Source: Microlunatus speluncae
GTDB taxonomy: Bacteria > Actinomycetota > Actinomycetes > Propionibacteriales > Propionibacteriaceae
Length of the DNA stretch: 64,000 nucleotides
Assembly (NCBI RefSeq): GCF_009299835.1
Contig: NZ_VKCZ01000001.1
Location: 310,001 to 374,000, forward strand
Reading direction: 5' to 3'
Below, in pieces: positions 42,093-49,343 of the stretch. A model generated the notes under the pieces. That model ran no database searches and had not been told where the DNA came from. It saw nothing but the letters and a program-made list of their open reading frames with translations. The position numbers and the translations under genes were made by a program. Within the stretch, counting starts at the first letter, position 1. Each line of letters opens with the position of its first letter.

Positions 42093-42398
42093 ATGGAGTG
42101 GTTCATCGCGGCCCTGGTCGTCGTCGCCCTCGGCGTCGTCGCGGTGGCGGCCTCGGGCAGGCTGGGTGGCATGAGCCGGGAGCCCGATCGCGACGTGTAT
42201 CGGCAGAATCCCTGGCCGGATGAGGAGCCGGTGACCCCGACCGAGGTGTCCGACGTCAAGTTCGGGATCACCCTGCGCGGGTACGCGATGGATCAGGTCG
42301 ACGACGTGCTGGACCGGTTGGCGACCGAGCTGGCCGGCCGGGACGCGACCATCGCCGAGCTCCAGGCCCGGCTGCAGACGCCCGACGTCTCCCGCTAG
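42093..42398 (+). CDS. Small membrane protein with DivIVA-like domain
   Basis: A 101-aa protein with one N-terminal helix (residues 3-21) and a DivIVA-type element at about 52-90 (DVKFGITLRGYAMDQVDDVL followed by a short coiled coil, DRLATELAGRDATIAELQAR). DivIVA domains bind curved membrane and recruit growth or division proteins. The M. tuberculosis equivalent position is Rv1209. The stop codon TAG is the first triplet of the long inverted repeat that follows, so an insertion there may have altered the original C-terminus. Confidence 0.82.
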   Translation: MEWFIAALVVVALGVVAVAASGRLGGMSREPDRDVYRQNPWPDEEPVTPTEVSDVKFGITLRGYAMDQVDDVLDRLATELAGRDATIAELQARLQTPDVSR

Positions 42399-42560
42399 TG
42401 GCGTGGTCAGGAAGTTCTGTGACGTTTGCCGGCGCCCAGGCACGCACCTCGCTGCGTTCTCCTCGGTCGATATATGACCCGATATGTCTTCCTCGTCGGC
42501 CTGGCGATGCACGCACCTGAACACCGGCAAACGTCACACAACTTCCTGACCACACCACTA
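42396..42560. mobile_element. 165-bp MITE-like element with 39-bp terminal inverted repeats
   Basis: Left end 42396-42434 and right end 42522-42560 are complementary at 36 of 39 positions, starting TAGTGG and ending CCACTA. A TA dinucleotide lies at each edge, as expected for Tc1/mariner or IS630-type target duplication. The 87-nt middle repeats GCACGCACCT directly and cannot encode a transposase. The reverse order of roles (large terminator) is possible but the size favours a miniature element. Confidence 0.6.
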
Positions 42561-42577
42561 GCTCCCGAAGAGTCCAC

Positions 42578-43081
42578 GTGCCGCTGCTGCTGACCGCGTC
42601 GGTGACCGTCAAGGTCCCGGTCGCCACCGCCTGGCGGGCGGTGATCGACTGGCCGGGGCAGTCCCGTTGGATCCCGTTCACCACGGTCACGGCGGTCCCG
42701 TCACCCGAACGACCGGACACGGACGAGGGGATCGGGGTCCGGGTCGAGGCACTGTCCGGAATCCGCCTCGGGCCGCTGCGGATCGGGCTGCTGGACCGCT
42801 TCGTCGTGACCGGCTGGACGGCGCCGTCTGAGCACGGGCCGGACGGGACCGGGCCCCATGAGGTCGAGGTGCTGCATCTCGGCCCGGGGTTCACCGGCGT
42901 CGGCACGATCCGGGTTCTGTCGGCGGCGGGTGGCAGCATCATCGCCGTGACCGAGTCCTTCCTGCCGCCCGGCGGCGCCCCTGCCGCGATCATCGTGCGC
43001 CCACTGCTGCCCGTGCTCCGCGCCGGACTGACCTTCAGCCTGCGCAGGCTGGCCGCGCTGCTCGAGCGGGGCGAGCGGTGA
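42578..43081 (+). CDS. SRPBCC family protein (polyketide cyclase/START-like)
   Basis: A 167-aa protein with a helix-grip ligand-binding fold. The opening LLLTASVTVKVPVATAWRAV followed by WPGQSRWIPFTTV is the usual first strand and helix of SRPBCC proteins, and the C-terminal long helix is VRPLLPVLRAGLTFSLRRLA. It is probably a carrier or cyclase of a small hydrophobic ligand, but no substrate can be inferred. The GTG start lies 17 nt after the MITE-like element, which may therefore have replaced its original promoter. The stop overlaps the tag start (GTGA). Confidence 0.82.
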   Translation: MPLLLTASVTVKVPVATAWRAVIDWPGQSRWIPFTTVTAVPSPERPDTDEGIGVRVEALSGIRLGPLRIGLLDRFVVTGWTAPSEHGPDGTGPHEVEVLHLGPGFTGVGTIRVLSAAGGSIIAVTESFLPPGGAPAAIIVRPLLPVLRAGLTFSLRRLAALLERGER

Positions 43082-43641
43082 CCGACGCGCTGCCGGGGGC
43101 GGACGGCCGGCTGCGCTGCCCGTGGGGCCTGTCCACCGCCGAGTACGTCGCGTACCACGACACCGAGTGGGGCCGTCCGGTGAGGACGGTGGATGGGCTG
43201 TACGAGCGACTGACCCTCGAGGCGTTCCAGTCCGGCCTGGCCTGGATCACGATCCTGCGCAAGCGGGACAACTTCCGGGCGGCGTTCGCCGACTTCGATC
43301 CGGAACGGGTCGCCGAGTTCGGCCCGGCCGACGCCGACCGGCTGATGGCCGACACCGGCATCGTCCGCAACCGGGCCAAGATCGAGGCGGCGATCACCAA
43401 CGCGATCGTGGTCCGGCGGCTGGGGGAGTCCTTCGCCGAGCTGATCTGGTCCTACGCCCAGCCCGACCGGCCCCGACCGACGAGCAACGCCGGCGTGCCG
43501 GCTCAGACGCCCGAATCGGTCGCCCTGTCGAAGGCGCTGAAACGGGAGGGGATCCGGTTCTTCGGGCCGACGACGGCGTACGCGATGATGCAGGCGGTGG
43601 GCCTCGTCAACGACCATCTGGCCGACTGCGAGACCGGATGA
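43078..43641 (+). CDS. tag: DNA-3-methyladenine glycosylase I
   Basis: A 187-aa base-excision glycosylase that removes 3-methyladenine from DNA. Zinc-ligand and base-pocket motifs are visible: RCPWG at about residue 13, YHDTEWGRPV at about 24, LEAFQSGLAWITIL at about 44 and the C-terminal FFGPTTAYAMMQAVGLVNDH with HLADC. It is coupled to the SRPBCC gene by a 4-nt overlap. The DUF3117 gene follows 117 nt downstream, as in mycobacteria (tagA-Rv1211). Together with adaA-alkA and ogt at 50-52 kb, the window carries three alkylation-repair enzymes. Confidence 0.95.
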   Translation: MTDALPGADGRLRCPWGLSTAEYVAYHDTEWGRPVRTVDGLYERLTLEAFQSGLAWITILRKRDNFRAAFADFDPERVAEFGPADADRLMADTGIVRNRAKIEAAITNAIVVRRLGESFAELIWSYAQPDRPRPTSNAGVPAQTPESVALSKALKREGIRFFGPTTAYAMMQAVGLVNDHLADCETG

Positions 43642-43758
43642 TACGACGCGCGGTATCCGACCCGAACTGCGCCCCGGTGGTTCGATGCGGAATAATTGCA
43701 GCAATAGCTGCCTAACACTGATGATGATCGTCGATGACAAAGGGATTGAGGGTGAGCG

Positions 43759-43926
43759 ATGGCTGCCATGAAGCCGCGGACGGGTGATGGCCCGATGGAG
43801 GTCACCAAGGAAGGTCGCGGAATTGTCATGCGGGTGCCGCTCGAAGGAGGTGGCCGGCTCGTCGTGGAGCTCAACGCAGAAGAGGCCGCCAAGCTGGCCA
43901 GTGAGCTGAAGTCGGTCGTCGGCTGA
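43759..43926 (+). CDS. DUF3117 family small protein
   Basis: A 55-aa protein (MAAMKPRTGDGPMEVTKEGR, then GIVMRVPLEGGGRLVVELNA and EEAAKLASELKSVVG) that is highly conserved in actinobacteria directly downstream of tag and upstream of glgA/glgC. Its function is unknown. The ATG at 43759 follows GAGGGTGAG. The 117-nt upstream gap is AT-richer than its surroundings and holds GCAGC-AATA-GCTGC at about 43700, a possible operator or leader hairpin, so the gene has its own promoter. A strong GC hairpin follows the stop. Confidence 0.92.
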   Translation: MAAMKPRTGDGPMEVTKEGRGIVMRVPLEGGGRLVVELNAEEAAKLASELKSVVG

Positions 43927-43942
43927 CCGAATCCGTCGGTGT

Positions 43943-43975
43943 CGGCCCCGCGGTCCAGCTCGGACCGCGGGGCCG
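43943..43975 (+). terminator. GC-rich stem-loop terminator after DUF3117
   Basis: CGGCCCCGCGGTCC (43943-43956) pairs with GGACCGCGGGGCCG (43962-43975) over 14 bp with a 5-nt loop. There is no T-tract, common for actinobacterial I-shaped terminators. Confidence 0.75.
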
Positions 43976-44010
43976 TCCCCTGTGTTGACAGCGAATCGCG
44001 AAGGAATCTC

Positions 44011-44502
44011 GTGACCACTCTCCACCCGAACTGTGCGGCCGTGCAGTCGATCTTGGTCGACCAGGGGCTGCCCGGCCGGATCCGGCTGCTGTCCGACGCC
44101 GCGACCACCGCGCGCCTGGCCGCCGATCAGCTCGGCTGCGATGTCGGCGCCATCGCCAACTCGTTGATCTTCGCCGGTGATCCCGGGCCCGGTGACGAGG
44201 CAGCGGTGCCGGTGCTGGTGATGGCCAGCGGCGCGTACCGGATCGACGTGGAGAAGGTGTCCGCGACGGTCGGCACCCGGTTGCGCCGGGCCGATGCCGC
44301 CTTCGTCCGGACCCACACCGGCCAGCCGATCGGCGGCGTCGCCCCGGTCGGGCATCCGGCGCCGATCCGGACCGTCGTCGATCGGAACCTGGCCCGGTAC
44401 GAGACCCTGTGGACCGGCGGCGGCATTCCGCACGCCGTCGTGCCGTGGAGCTACGCCGATCTGCTCCGGCTGACCGGCGGCACCGAGATCGACGTCGTCT
44501 GA
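44011..44502 (+). CDS. YbaK/EbsC family aminoacyl-tRNA deacylase
   Basis: A 163-aa protein with the YbaK/ProX editing fold. Visible marks are ADQLGCDVGAIANSLIF at about residue 37, the strand PVLVMASGAYRIDVEKVS at about 68 and THTGQPIGGVAPVGHP at about 101, the conserved GGxxPxG substrate loop. Members hydrolyse mischarged Cys-tRNA(Pro) or Ala-tRNA(Pro). The GTG follows AAGGA. It is an independent unit after the DUF3117 terminator and converges on the SnoaL-like gene, leaving only 6 nt between the stops. Confidence 0.9.
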   Translation: MTTLHPNCAAVQSILVDQGLPGRIRLLSDAATTARLAADQLGCDVGAIANSLIFAGDPGPGDEAAVPVLVMASGAYRIDVEKVSATVGTRLRRADAAFVRTHTGQPIGGVAPVGHPAPIRTVVDRNLARYETLWTGGGIPHAVVPWSYADLLRLTGGTEIDVV

Positions 44503-44508
44503 CCTCGA

Positions 44509-44928
44509 TCAGGCGGGGGCCACGGCGGCCTGCAGTTGGCACTGCAGGTCGAGCTCGTCCCGGATGCCCCAGTCCTCGATGATCTTGTCGTCGGCGAAGC
44601 GGAGCAGGCGCATCATTCGCAACGCCACCACGGCACCACTCGGCGGCAACCCGGGCAGCGGCCCGACCTGCCGGCCGTGCAGGGTGCAGTGCAGCGCGAC
44701 GAGGTCGCCCTCGGCCACCGCGTGATGGATCTCGTACGACAGCCCCTCGAAGGCTGATCGCAGGAACTGGATCGTCCGCCAGACTCCGTCCGGCCCGGTG
44801 GGTGACCCGGGCGGCGCCTCATGCCCGACGCCATCCGGATGGACCAGCGCGGCCACGTCTTCGTACGTCCCGGTCGGGAAGATCTCGGTGAACAGCCGCA
44901 CCGCGGCGGCCTTGTTGTGCTCGGACAT
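44509..44928 (-). CDS. SnoaL-like ester cyclase family protein
   Basis: A 139-aa NTF2-fold protein with the SnoaL pattern: an N-terminal helix (NKAAAVRLFTEIFPTGTYED), H30 and D32 in LVHPDGVGHEA, GPDGVWRTIQFLRSAFEGLS and the closing strands DKIIEDWGIRDELDLQCQL. Relatives cyclise polyketides or act as small dehydratases, and many are uncharacterised. The ATG follows GGAAGGGGA. It is divergent from a TetR gene with a 15-bp palindromic operator in the shared 86-nt promoter region, so it is a probable target of that repressor. Confidence 0.85.
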   Translation of the reverse strand: MSEHNKAAAVRLFTEIFPTGTYEDVAALVHPDGVGHEAPPGSPTGPDGVWRTIQFLRSAFEGLSYEIHHAVAEGDLVALHCTLHGRQVGPLPGLPPSGAVVALRMMRLLRFADDKIIEDWGIRDELDLQCQLQAAVAPA

Positions 44929-44970
44929 CGTTGTCCCCTTCCGCCGTCGGCAACTCTGCCTCGGCTATGA

Positions 44971-44985
44971 TTCAGTAGAACTGAA
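44971..44985 (+). promoter_or_regulatory. TTCAGT-AGA-ACTGAA palindrome, probable TetR operator
   Basis: A perfect 6-3-6 palindrome in the divergent promoter region. It lies about where the -35 of the TetR promoter should be (-10 at 45002-45007), so binding would repress the regulator and could also block the SnoaL-like gene. Confidence 0.7.
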
Positions 44986-45001
44986 ATGAATTGATGTCAG
45001 A

Positions 45002-45007
45002 TAGGTT
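45002..45007 (+). promoter_or_regulatory. -10 element, leaderless promoter of the TetR gene
   Basis: TAGGTT with 7 nt before the ATG at 45015. Confidence 0.6.
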
Positions 45008-45014
45008 CCACTGA

Positions 45015-45785
45015 ATGAGCGAGACTGTCAAGGGCAAACGACCCTACGATTCGCGGCGGCGACGAGCGCAGGCCGAGCAGACCCGGCTGGACATCCTCGC
45101 TGCGGCCGCGGAACTGTTCACCGAGCGCGGCTATCCGGCGACCACCCTCGCCGCCGTCGCCGCCTCGGCCGAGGTGGTGGTCGAGACGATCTACCGTGCG
45201 TTCGGCAACAAGGCCGGCCTGTTCCGGGAGGTCGTCCGGGCCGCGGTCGCCGGCGGCGGGGACCGGGCGAAGGTCGATCCCGAACGCCGGCCGGCCATCC
45301 AGGCCGTGATCGAGGAGACCGATCCGCGGCGCAAGCTCGCCCTCTACGCCCGGACGCAGCCCGGCATCCACCGCCGTTCCGGCCCGCTGCTCCGCGCCCT
45401 GGCCGTCGCGGCCGCGACCGACCCGGCCCTGGCCGAGCTCGCCACGCAGATCGAGGACGAGCGCCGGGCCGGTCTGCAGCGCTTCGCCGCGCACCTCGCC
45501 GAGCGAGGCATGCTCCGACCGGGCCTGAGCATCGACGAGGCCGGCGACACCCTGTGGATGATCAACGCGCTCACCGTGTACGACCTGCTCGTCACCCAAC
45601 GCGGCTGGACCCTCGAGCGCTACCGAGACTGGTTGGCCGACACCCTCCACCGCCTCCTCATCGCCGACTTGTCAGAACTGAGTAGCCCCATGACACAACT
45701 GAGTTCTGACAAGTCGGCGGAGGAGTTGCCAGGCAGCCGACGCGGTGCCGGCGCCGACCACGAAGATGATCTTGCCGAGCAGTGA
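45015..45785 (+). CDS. TetR/AcrR family transcriptional regulator
   Basis: A 256-aa repressor. The helix-turn-helix is at about residues 22-68 (TRLDILAAAAELFTERGYPA, TTLAAVAASAEVVVETIYRA, FGNKAGLFREVV), and the C-terminal ligand domain spans 80-210. It is divergent from the SnoaL-like gene and a palindromic operator separates them. The natural protein probably ended near residue 215: the last 40 codons read through palindrome P5 (45662-45719) and are low-similarity tail (MTQLSSDKSAEELPGSRRGA). This suggests insertion of the palindrome into the original stop region. Confidence 0.85.
   Translation: MSETVKGKRPYDSRRRRAQAEQTRLDILAAAAELFTERGYPATTLAAVAASAEVVVETIYRAFGNKAGLFREVVRAAVAGGGDRAKVDPERRPAIQAVIEETDPRRKLALYARTQPGIHRRSGPLLRALAVAAATDPALAELATQIEDERRAGLQRFAAHLAERGMLRPGLSIDEAGDTLWMINALTVYDLLVTQRGWTLERYRDWLADTLHRLLIADLSELSSPMTQLSSDKSAEELPGSRRGAGADHEDDLAEQ
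45662..45719. repeat. Palindrome P5 in the 3' end of the TetR gene
   Basis: CGCCGACTTGTCAGAACT (45662-45679) pairs perfectly with 45702-45719 around 22 nt. Its core CTTGTCAGAACT is shared (one change) with palindrome P6, 140 bp downstream. Confidence 0.75.
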
Positions 45786-45820
45786 CCCGATGACGCCCGG
45801 ATCGAGCCCGATGATTGCCA

Positions 45821-45890
45821 CCCCAACCCCGAGTTGTCAGAACTAGGGGACGCCCTGGCGGCCCCTAGTTCTGACAACTCGGGGTTGGGG
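45821..45890. terminator. Perfect 29-bp inverted repeat P6 after glgA
   Basis: Arms 45821-45849 and 45862-45890 are perfectly complementary over 29 bp with a 12-nt loop. It ends 2 nt from the glgA stop and lies between convergent genes, so bidirectional termination is likely. Its core TTGTCAGAACT recurs in P5. Confidence 0.8.
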
Positions 45891-45892
45891 AG

Positions 45893-47086
45893 TCAGCCGG
45901 CGTGCCGGGTGATCGCGGCGTGGTAGACGTCCACGGTCTCGGCCGCGATCTTGGACCAGGAGAACTCGTCGATGCAGCGCTGCCGGCCCGCCCGGCCGAA
46001 CCGGGCGGCCCGGTCCGGGTCGCGCAGCAGCGAGTTGATCTTGGCGGCGAGGTCGGCCTCGAACTCGGCCACGTACTGATCATCGCCGGCCCGCTCCGGC
46101 TGGTAGGGCACCAGCAGCCCGGTCTCGCCGTCGACCACCACCTCGGGGATGCCGCCGACCGCGCTGGCGACGACGGCGGTCTCGCAGGCCATCGCCTCCA
46201 GGTTGACGATGCCGAGCGGTTCGTAGACCGACGGGCAGGCGAAGATCGTGGCCCTGGACAGCACTTGCCGGACCTGCTCCCGGGGCAGCATCCGCTCGAT
46301 CCAGACCACGTGCTCCCGGGTCTGCCGCAACCGGGCGAACGCGTCGCCGATCTCCCGGGCGATCTCCGGCGTGTCCGGCGCTCCGGCCAGCAACACCAGT
46401 TGGGCCTCCGGATCCAGCTCGGCCGCGGCCCGGACCAGATGGATCAGGCCCTTCTGCCGGGTGATCCGGCCGACGAAGACCACGGTCGGCCGGTCCAGGT
46501 CGATGCCGAGCTCGGCCAGGTGGTTCCGCCCGGGGTCGGGCGCGAACTCGTCGGGGTCGATGCCGTTGCGGACCACGTGCACCTTGGCCGGATCCAGGTC
46601 GCGGTAGGAGGCCAGGGTGTCGGCCCGCATCCCGTCGCTGACCGCGATCACCGCGTCCGCCGCCTCGAACGCGGTCCGCTCGGCCCAGGAGGACAGCCGG
46701 TAGCCGCCGCCGAGCTGTTCGGCCTTCCACGGCCGGTGCGGCTCCAGCGAGTGCGCGGTGACGACGTGCGGGATGTCCTGATAGAGGCCCGCCAGGTGTC
46801 CCGCGAGGTTGGCGTACCAGGTGTGCGAGTGCACCAGGTCGACCGGCCCGACCGCCGCGGCCATCGAAAGATCAGCACCGAAGACGCGGAAGGCGGCGTT
46901 GGCCTCGGCCGGGTAGTCCTCGGCGTGCGCCGTCGCGCCCGGTCTGGCCTCGCCCATGCAGTGCACCTCGACGTCGATCAGATCCCGCAGTTGCGGCACC
47001 AACTGCCCGACGTGGACCCCGGCGCCGCCGTAGATCATCGGCGGATACTCCCGGGTCAGCAGTGCGATCGACATCTGCTCGGCCAT
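45893..47086 (-). CDS. glgA: Glycogen synthase / maltose-1-phosphate glucosyltransferase
   Basis: A 397-aa GT-B glycosyltransferase (GT4 type) matching actinobacterial GlgA/GlgM, which uses ADP-glucose to make maltose-1-phosphate for the GlgE pathway or to extend glucan. Marks are the N-terminal LLTREYPPMIYGGAGVHVGQ, HSHTWYANLAGHLAG at about 90, RNGIDPDEFAPDPGRN at about 177 and the nucleotide loop CPSVYEPLGIVNLEAMACE at about 288. ATG 47086 is the most likely start; MSIALL four codons later is possible. It is divergent from glgC, its partner that supplies ADP-glucose, with 86 bp between them. Confidence 0.94.
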   Translation of the reverse strand: MAEQMSIALLTREYPPMIYGGAGVHVGQLVPQLRDLIDVEVHCMGEARPGATAHAEDYPAEANAAFRVFGADLSMAAAVGPVDLVHSHTWYANLAGHLAGLYQDIPHVVTAHSLEPHRPWKAEQLGGGYRLSSWAERTAFEAADAVIAVSDGMRADTLASYRDLDPAKVHVVRNGIDPDEFAPDPGRNHLAELGIDLDRPTVVFVGRITRQKGLIHLVRAAAELDPEAQLVLLAGAPDTPEIAREIGDAFARLRQTREHVVWIERMLPREQVRQVLSRATIFACPSVYEPLGIVNLEAMACETAVVASAVGGIPEVVVDGETGLLVPYQPERAGDDQYVAEFEADLAAKINSLLRDPDRAARFGRAGRQRCIDEFSWSKIAAETVDVYHAAITRHAG

Positions 47087-47160
47087 GGCCCGATCGTGCC
47101 ACACCGGACCCGTCCTCGACCTAGATCACCGAAGAGAGGTTGAGACGCCGGCTTCTCGGG

Positions 47161-47166
47161 TAAGTT
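47161..47166 (+). promoter_or_regulatory. -10 element, leaderless promoter of glgC
   Basis: TAAGTT with 6 nt before the ATG at 47173. Confidence 0.6.
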
Positions 47167-47172
47167 GCGGTC

Positions 47173-48396
47173 ATGGCGACGCGTCCAAAGGTGTTGTCGA
47201 TCGTGCTGGCGGGTGGCGAGGGTAAGCGGCTGATGCCGCTGACGATGGACCGGGCCAAACCTGCTGTGCCGTTCGGGGGTACGTACCGGTTGATCGATTT
47301 CGTGTTGTCCAATCTGGCCAACGCGAACCTGCGGCAGATCGCCGTGCTGACCCAGTACAAGTCCCATTCGCTGGACCGCCACATCTCCCTGACCTGGCGG
47401 ATGTCGACGATGCTCGGCAACTACGTCACGCCGGTCCCGGCCCAGCAGCGGCTCGGCCCGCGCTGGTATCAGGGCAGTGCCGACGCGATCTTCCAGTCGA
47501 TGAACTTGATCATCGACGAGGCTCCCGATCATGTGGTCGTCTTCGGCGCCGACAACATCTATCGGATGGACGTCGAGCAGATGCTGGACGCCCATCTCGA
47601 CGGCGGCAGCGGCTGCACCGTGGCCGGCATCCGGGTGCCACGCCAGCAGGCGAGTTCGTTCGGCGTGATCGACTCCGACGCCTCCGGCAAGATCAAGAGC
47701 TTCCTGGAGAAGCCGGCCTCGCCGCCCGGGCTGCCGGACGATCCCGGGTCGAGCTTCGCCTCGATGGGCAACTACATCTTCACCGCCGAGGCGTTGATGG
47801 ACATGCTGACCAGCGACGCCGAGTCCACCGACTCCCGGCACGACATGGGTGGCGACATCATCCCGGCGTTCGTATCGGGCGGCGATTCCCGGGTGTACGA
47901 CTTCACCGCCAACACGGTGCCGGGCGCGACGATCAAGGACGCCAGCTACTGGCGCGACGTCGGGACCATCGACGCTTACCACGAGGCGCACATGGATCTG
48001 GTCTCGATCGATCCGGTGTTCAACCTCTACAACCTGGACTGGCCGATCTGGACCTATCAGGTGCAGATGCCCGGCGCGAAGTTCGTGTTGGAGGGGACGG
48101 CCGAGGATTCGATCGTCAGCCCGGGCTGCGTGATCTCCGGCGGATCGGTGGACAGCTCGGTCCTGTCGCCCAACGTCCGGGTCGAGGAACGGGCCACCGT
48201 CGAGCGGTCGGTGTTGCTGAACGGCGTCCACGTCGGCCCGAACGCGGTGATCCGGAACGCGATCCTGGACAAGAACGTCACCGTCCCGGCCGGAGCGGAG
48301 GTCGGCGTCGATCCCGAAGCTGATCAGGCCCGCGGCTACACGATCTCCGACGGCGGCATCACCGTGGTCGGCAAGGGCATCACGGTCGAGCCGTGA
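47173..48396 (+). CDS. glgC: Glucose-1-phosphate adenylyltransferase
   Basis: A 407-aa enzyme that makes ADP-glucose from ATP and glucose 1-phosphate. The nucleotidyltransferase domain (1-265) begins with the pyrophosphorylase motif [20 protein letters not shown] at about residue 12, with HISLTWRM and [10 protein letters not shown] further on and [10 protein letters not shown] at about 177. A C-terminal left-handed beta-helix (290-400) carries the allosteric domain. Length and divergent pairing with glgA match actinobacteria. The final codons and stop are duplicated just downstream (GTCGAGCCGTGATC at 48385-48398 and 48405-48418). Confidence 0.96.
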   Translation: MATRPKVLSIVLAGGEGKRLMPLTMDRAKPAVPFGGTYRLIDFVLSNLANANLRQIAVLTQYKSHSLDRHISLTWRMSTMLGNYVTPVPAQQRLGPRWYQGSADAIFQSMNLIIDEAPDHVVVFGADNIYRMDVEQMLDAHLDGGSGCTVAGIRVPRQQASSFGVIDSDASGKIKSFLEKPASPPGLPDDPGSSFASMGNYIFTAEALMDMLTSDAESTDSRHDMGGDIIPAFVSGGDSRVYDFTANTVPGATIKDASYWRDVGTIDAYHEAHMDLVSIDPVFNLYNLDWPIWTYQVQMPGAKFVLEGTAEDSIVSPGCVISGGSVDSSVLSPNVRVEERATVERSVLLNGVHVGPNAVIRNAILDKNVTVPAGAEVGVDPEADQARGYTISDGGITVVGKGITVEP

Positions 48397-48425
48397 TCAT
48401 GGCCGTCGAGCCGTGATCTTGGACC

Positions 48426-49082
48426 TCAGGGCTTGATCGCGACCAGCAGGCCGTCGCCGCAGGGCAGCAGAGTGCTGACCAGGTCGTCGTCCTCGCGGAC
48501 CCGGTGCAGGGTCTCCCGGACAGCGATCGTCTCGTCATCGGAGTTGGCCGGGTCGGCCACCCGGTCGTGCCAGAGCGTGTTGTCCACCGCCAGCACGCCG
48601 CCGGGCCGCAGCAGCCGCAACGCCTGCTCGATGTATTCGGGATATTCGAGCTTGTCGCCGTCGACGAAGACGAGGTCGTACGCACCGTCGCTGAGCCGCG
48701 GCAGCACACCCAGCGCCGCGCCGGCGATCAACCGGATCCGACGGCTTTCGATCCCGACCTCGGTGAACGCCTCGCGCGCGATCCGCTGGTGCTCCGGCTC
48801 GATGTCGACGCTGGTCAGGATCCCGTCCGGCACCATGCCGGCATACAGCGCCAGCCCGGACACCCCGGACCCGGTGCCGATCTCCACCACATGGGAGGCG
48901 CGGACCAGCCGGGCGAGCATGGTCAACGCGCTCGCGGTGCCGGGGCTGACCGGCTGCACTCCCAGATCCATGGCCTCCTGCCGCGCCGCGGCGGAGGCCC
49001 CGGACTCGGCAGTGAAGTCCTCCGCGAACAACCACGAAGCCGGCTTCGGCGCGGACCTTTCCTGCTGCGACTGGCCATTCAT
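48426..49082 (-). CDS. SAM-dependent O-methyltransferase
   Basis: A 218-aa class I methyltransferase of the catechol O-methyltransferase-like Methyltransf_3 family. Motif I is VVEIGTGSGVSGLALYAGM at about residue 65, the acidic SAM residue is in TSVDIEPEH at about 90, and the metal-binding LVFVDGDKLEYPEY at about 136 is conserved. The M. tuberculosis equivalent upstream of sigE is Rv1220c. The substrate is unknown. ATG 49082 is preferred because TAGGGT lies 7 nt upstream; longer versions would run through palindrome P7. Confidence 0.9.
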   Translation of the reverse strand: MNGQSQQERSAPKPASWLFAEDFTAESGASAAARQEAMDLGVQPVSPGTASALTMLARLVRASHVVEIGTGSGVSGLALYAGMVPDGILTSVDIEPEHQRIAREAFTEVGIESRRIRLIAGAALGVLPRLSDGAYDLVFVDGDKLEYPEYIEQALRLLRPGGVLAVDNTLWHDRVADPANSDDETIAVRETLHRVREDDDLVSTLLPCGDGLLVAIKP

Positions 49083-49089
49083 GCCGCTC

Positions 49090-49095
49090 ACCCTA
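49090..49095 (-). promoter_or_regulatory. -10 element, leaderless promoter of the O-methyltransferase
   Basis: Minus-strand TAGGGT with 7 nt before the ATG at 49082. Confidence 0.6.
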
Positions 49096-49117
49096 TCCGC
49101 GCGCGTCCCGTCCATCC

Positions 49118-49178
49118 GCCGAGACGTCACTTATGCACGGGGATTTGCGGAGTGTCGGTGCACGAGTGACGTCTCGGC
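49118..49178. repeat. Palindrome P7 in a divergent promoter gap
   Basis: Arms 49118-49138 and 49158-49178 are complementary at 19 of 21 positions (outer 14 bp GCCGAGACGTCACT perfect) around 19 nt. Unlike the others it lies between divergent genes, upstream of both promoters, so it is not a terminator for either. Confidence 0.7.
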
Positions 49179-49330
49179 CGATGTGGAACATGTCGTTGTT
49201 GTCGTGCTGCGGTGGAGAAATCCGAGGTGTACCCCCAGCCCGGCGCCGATGTTCCTGCCAAGTCCGGATCACGCCGCCAACCAGGGATGACGCCGCCCTG
49301 ATCGGCAGGCTCGGCGACGGCCGGCGACAC

Positions 49331-49336
49331 TAGAAT
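49331..49336 (+). promoter_or_regulatory. -10 element, leaderless promoter of dapA
   Basis: TAGAAT with 7 nt before the ATG at 49344. It overlaps an earlier in-frame ATG at 49335, which is therefore unlikely to be the start. Confidence 0.65.
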
Positions 49337-49343
49337 GACGGCC

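Noticed and set aside
42396..42560. Ordinary terminator for the DivIVA-like gene
   Set aside because: Arms of 39 bp with an 87-nt centre and TA edges fit a miniature mobile element better, though termination as a side effect is possible.
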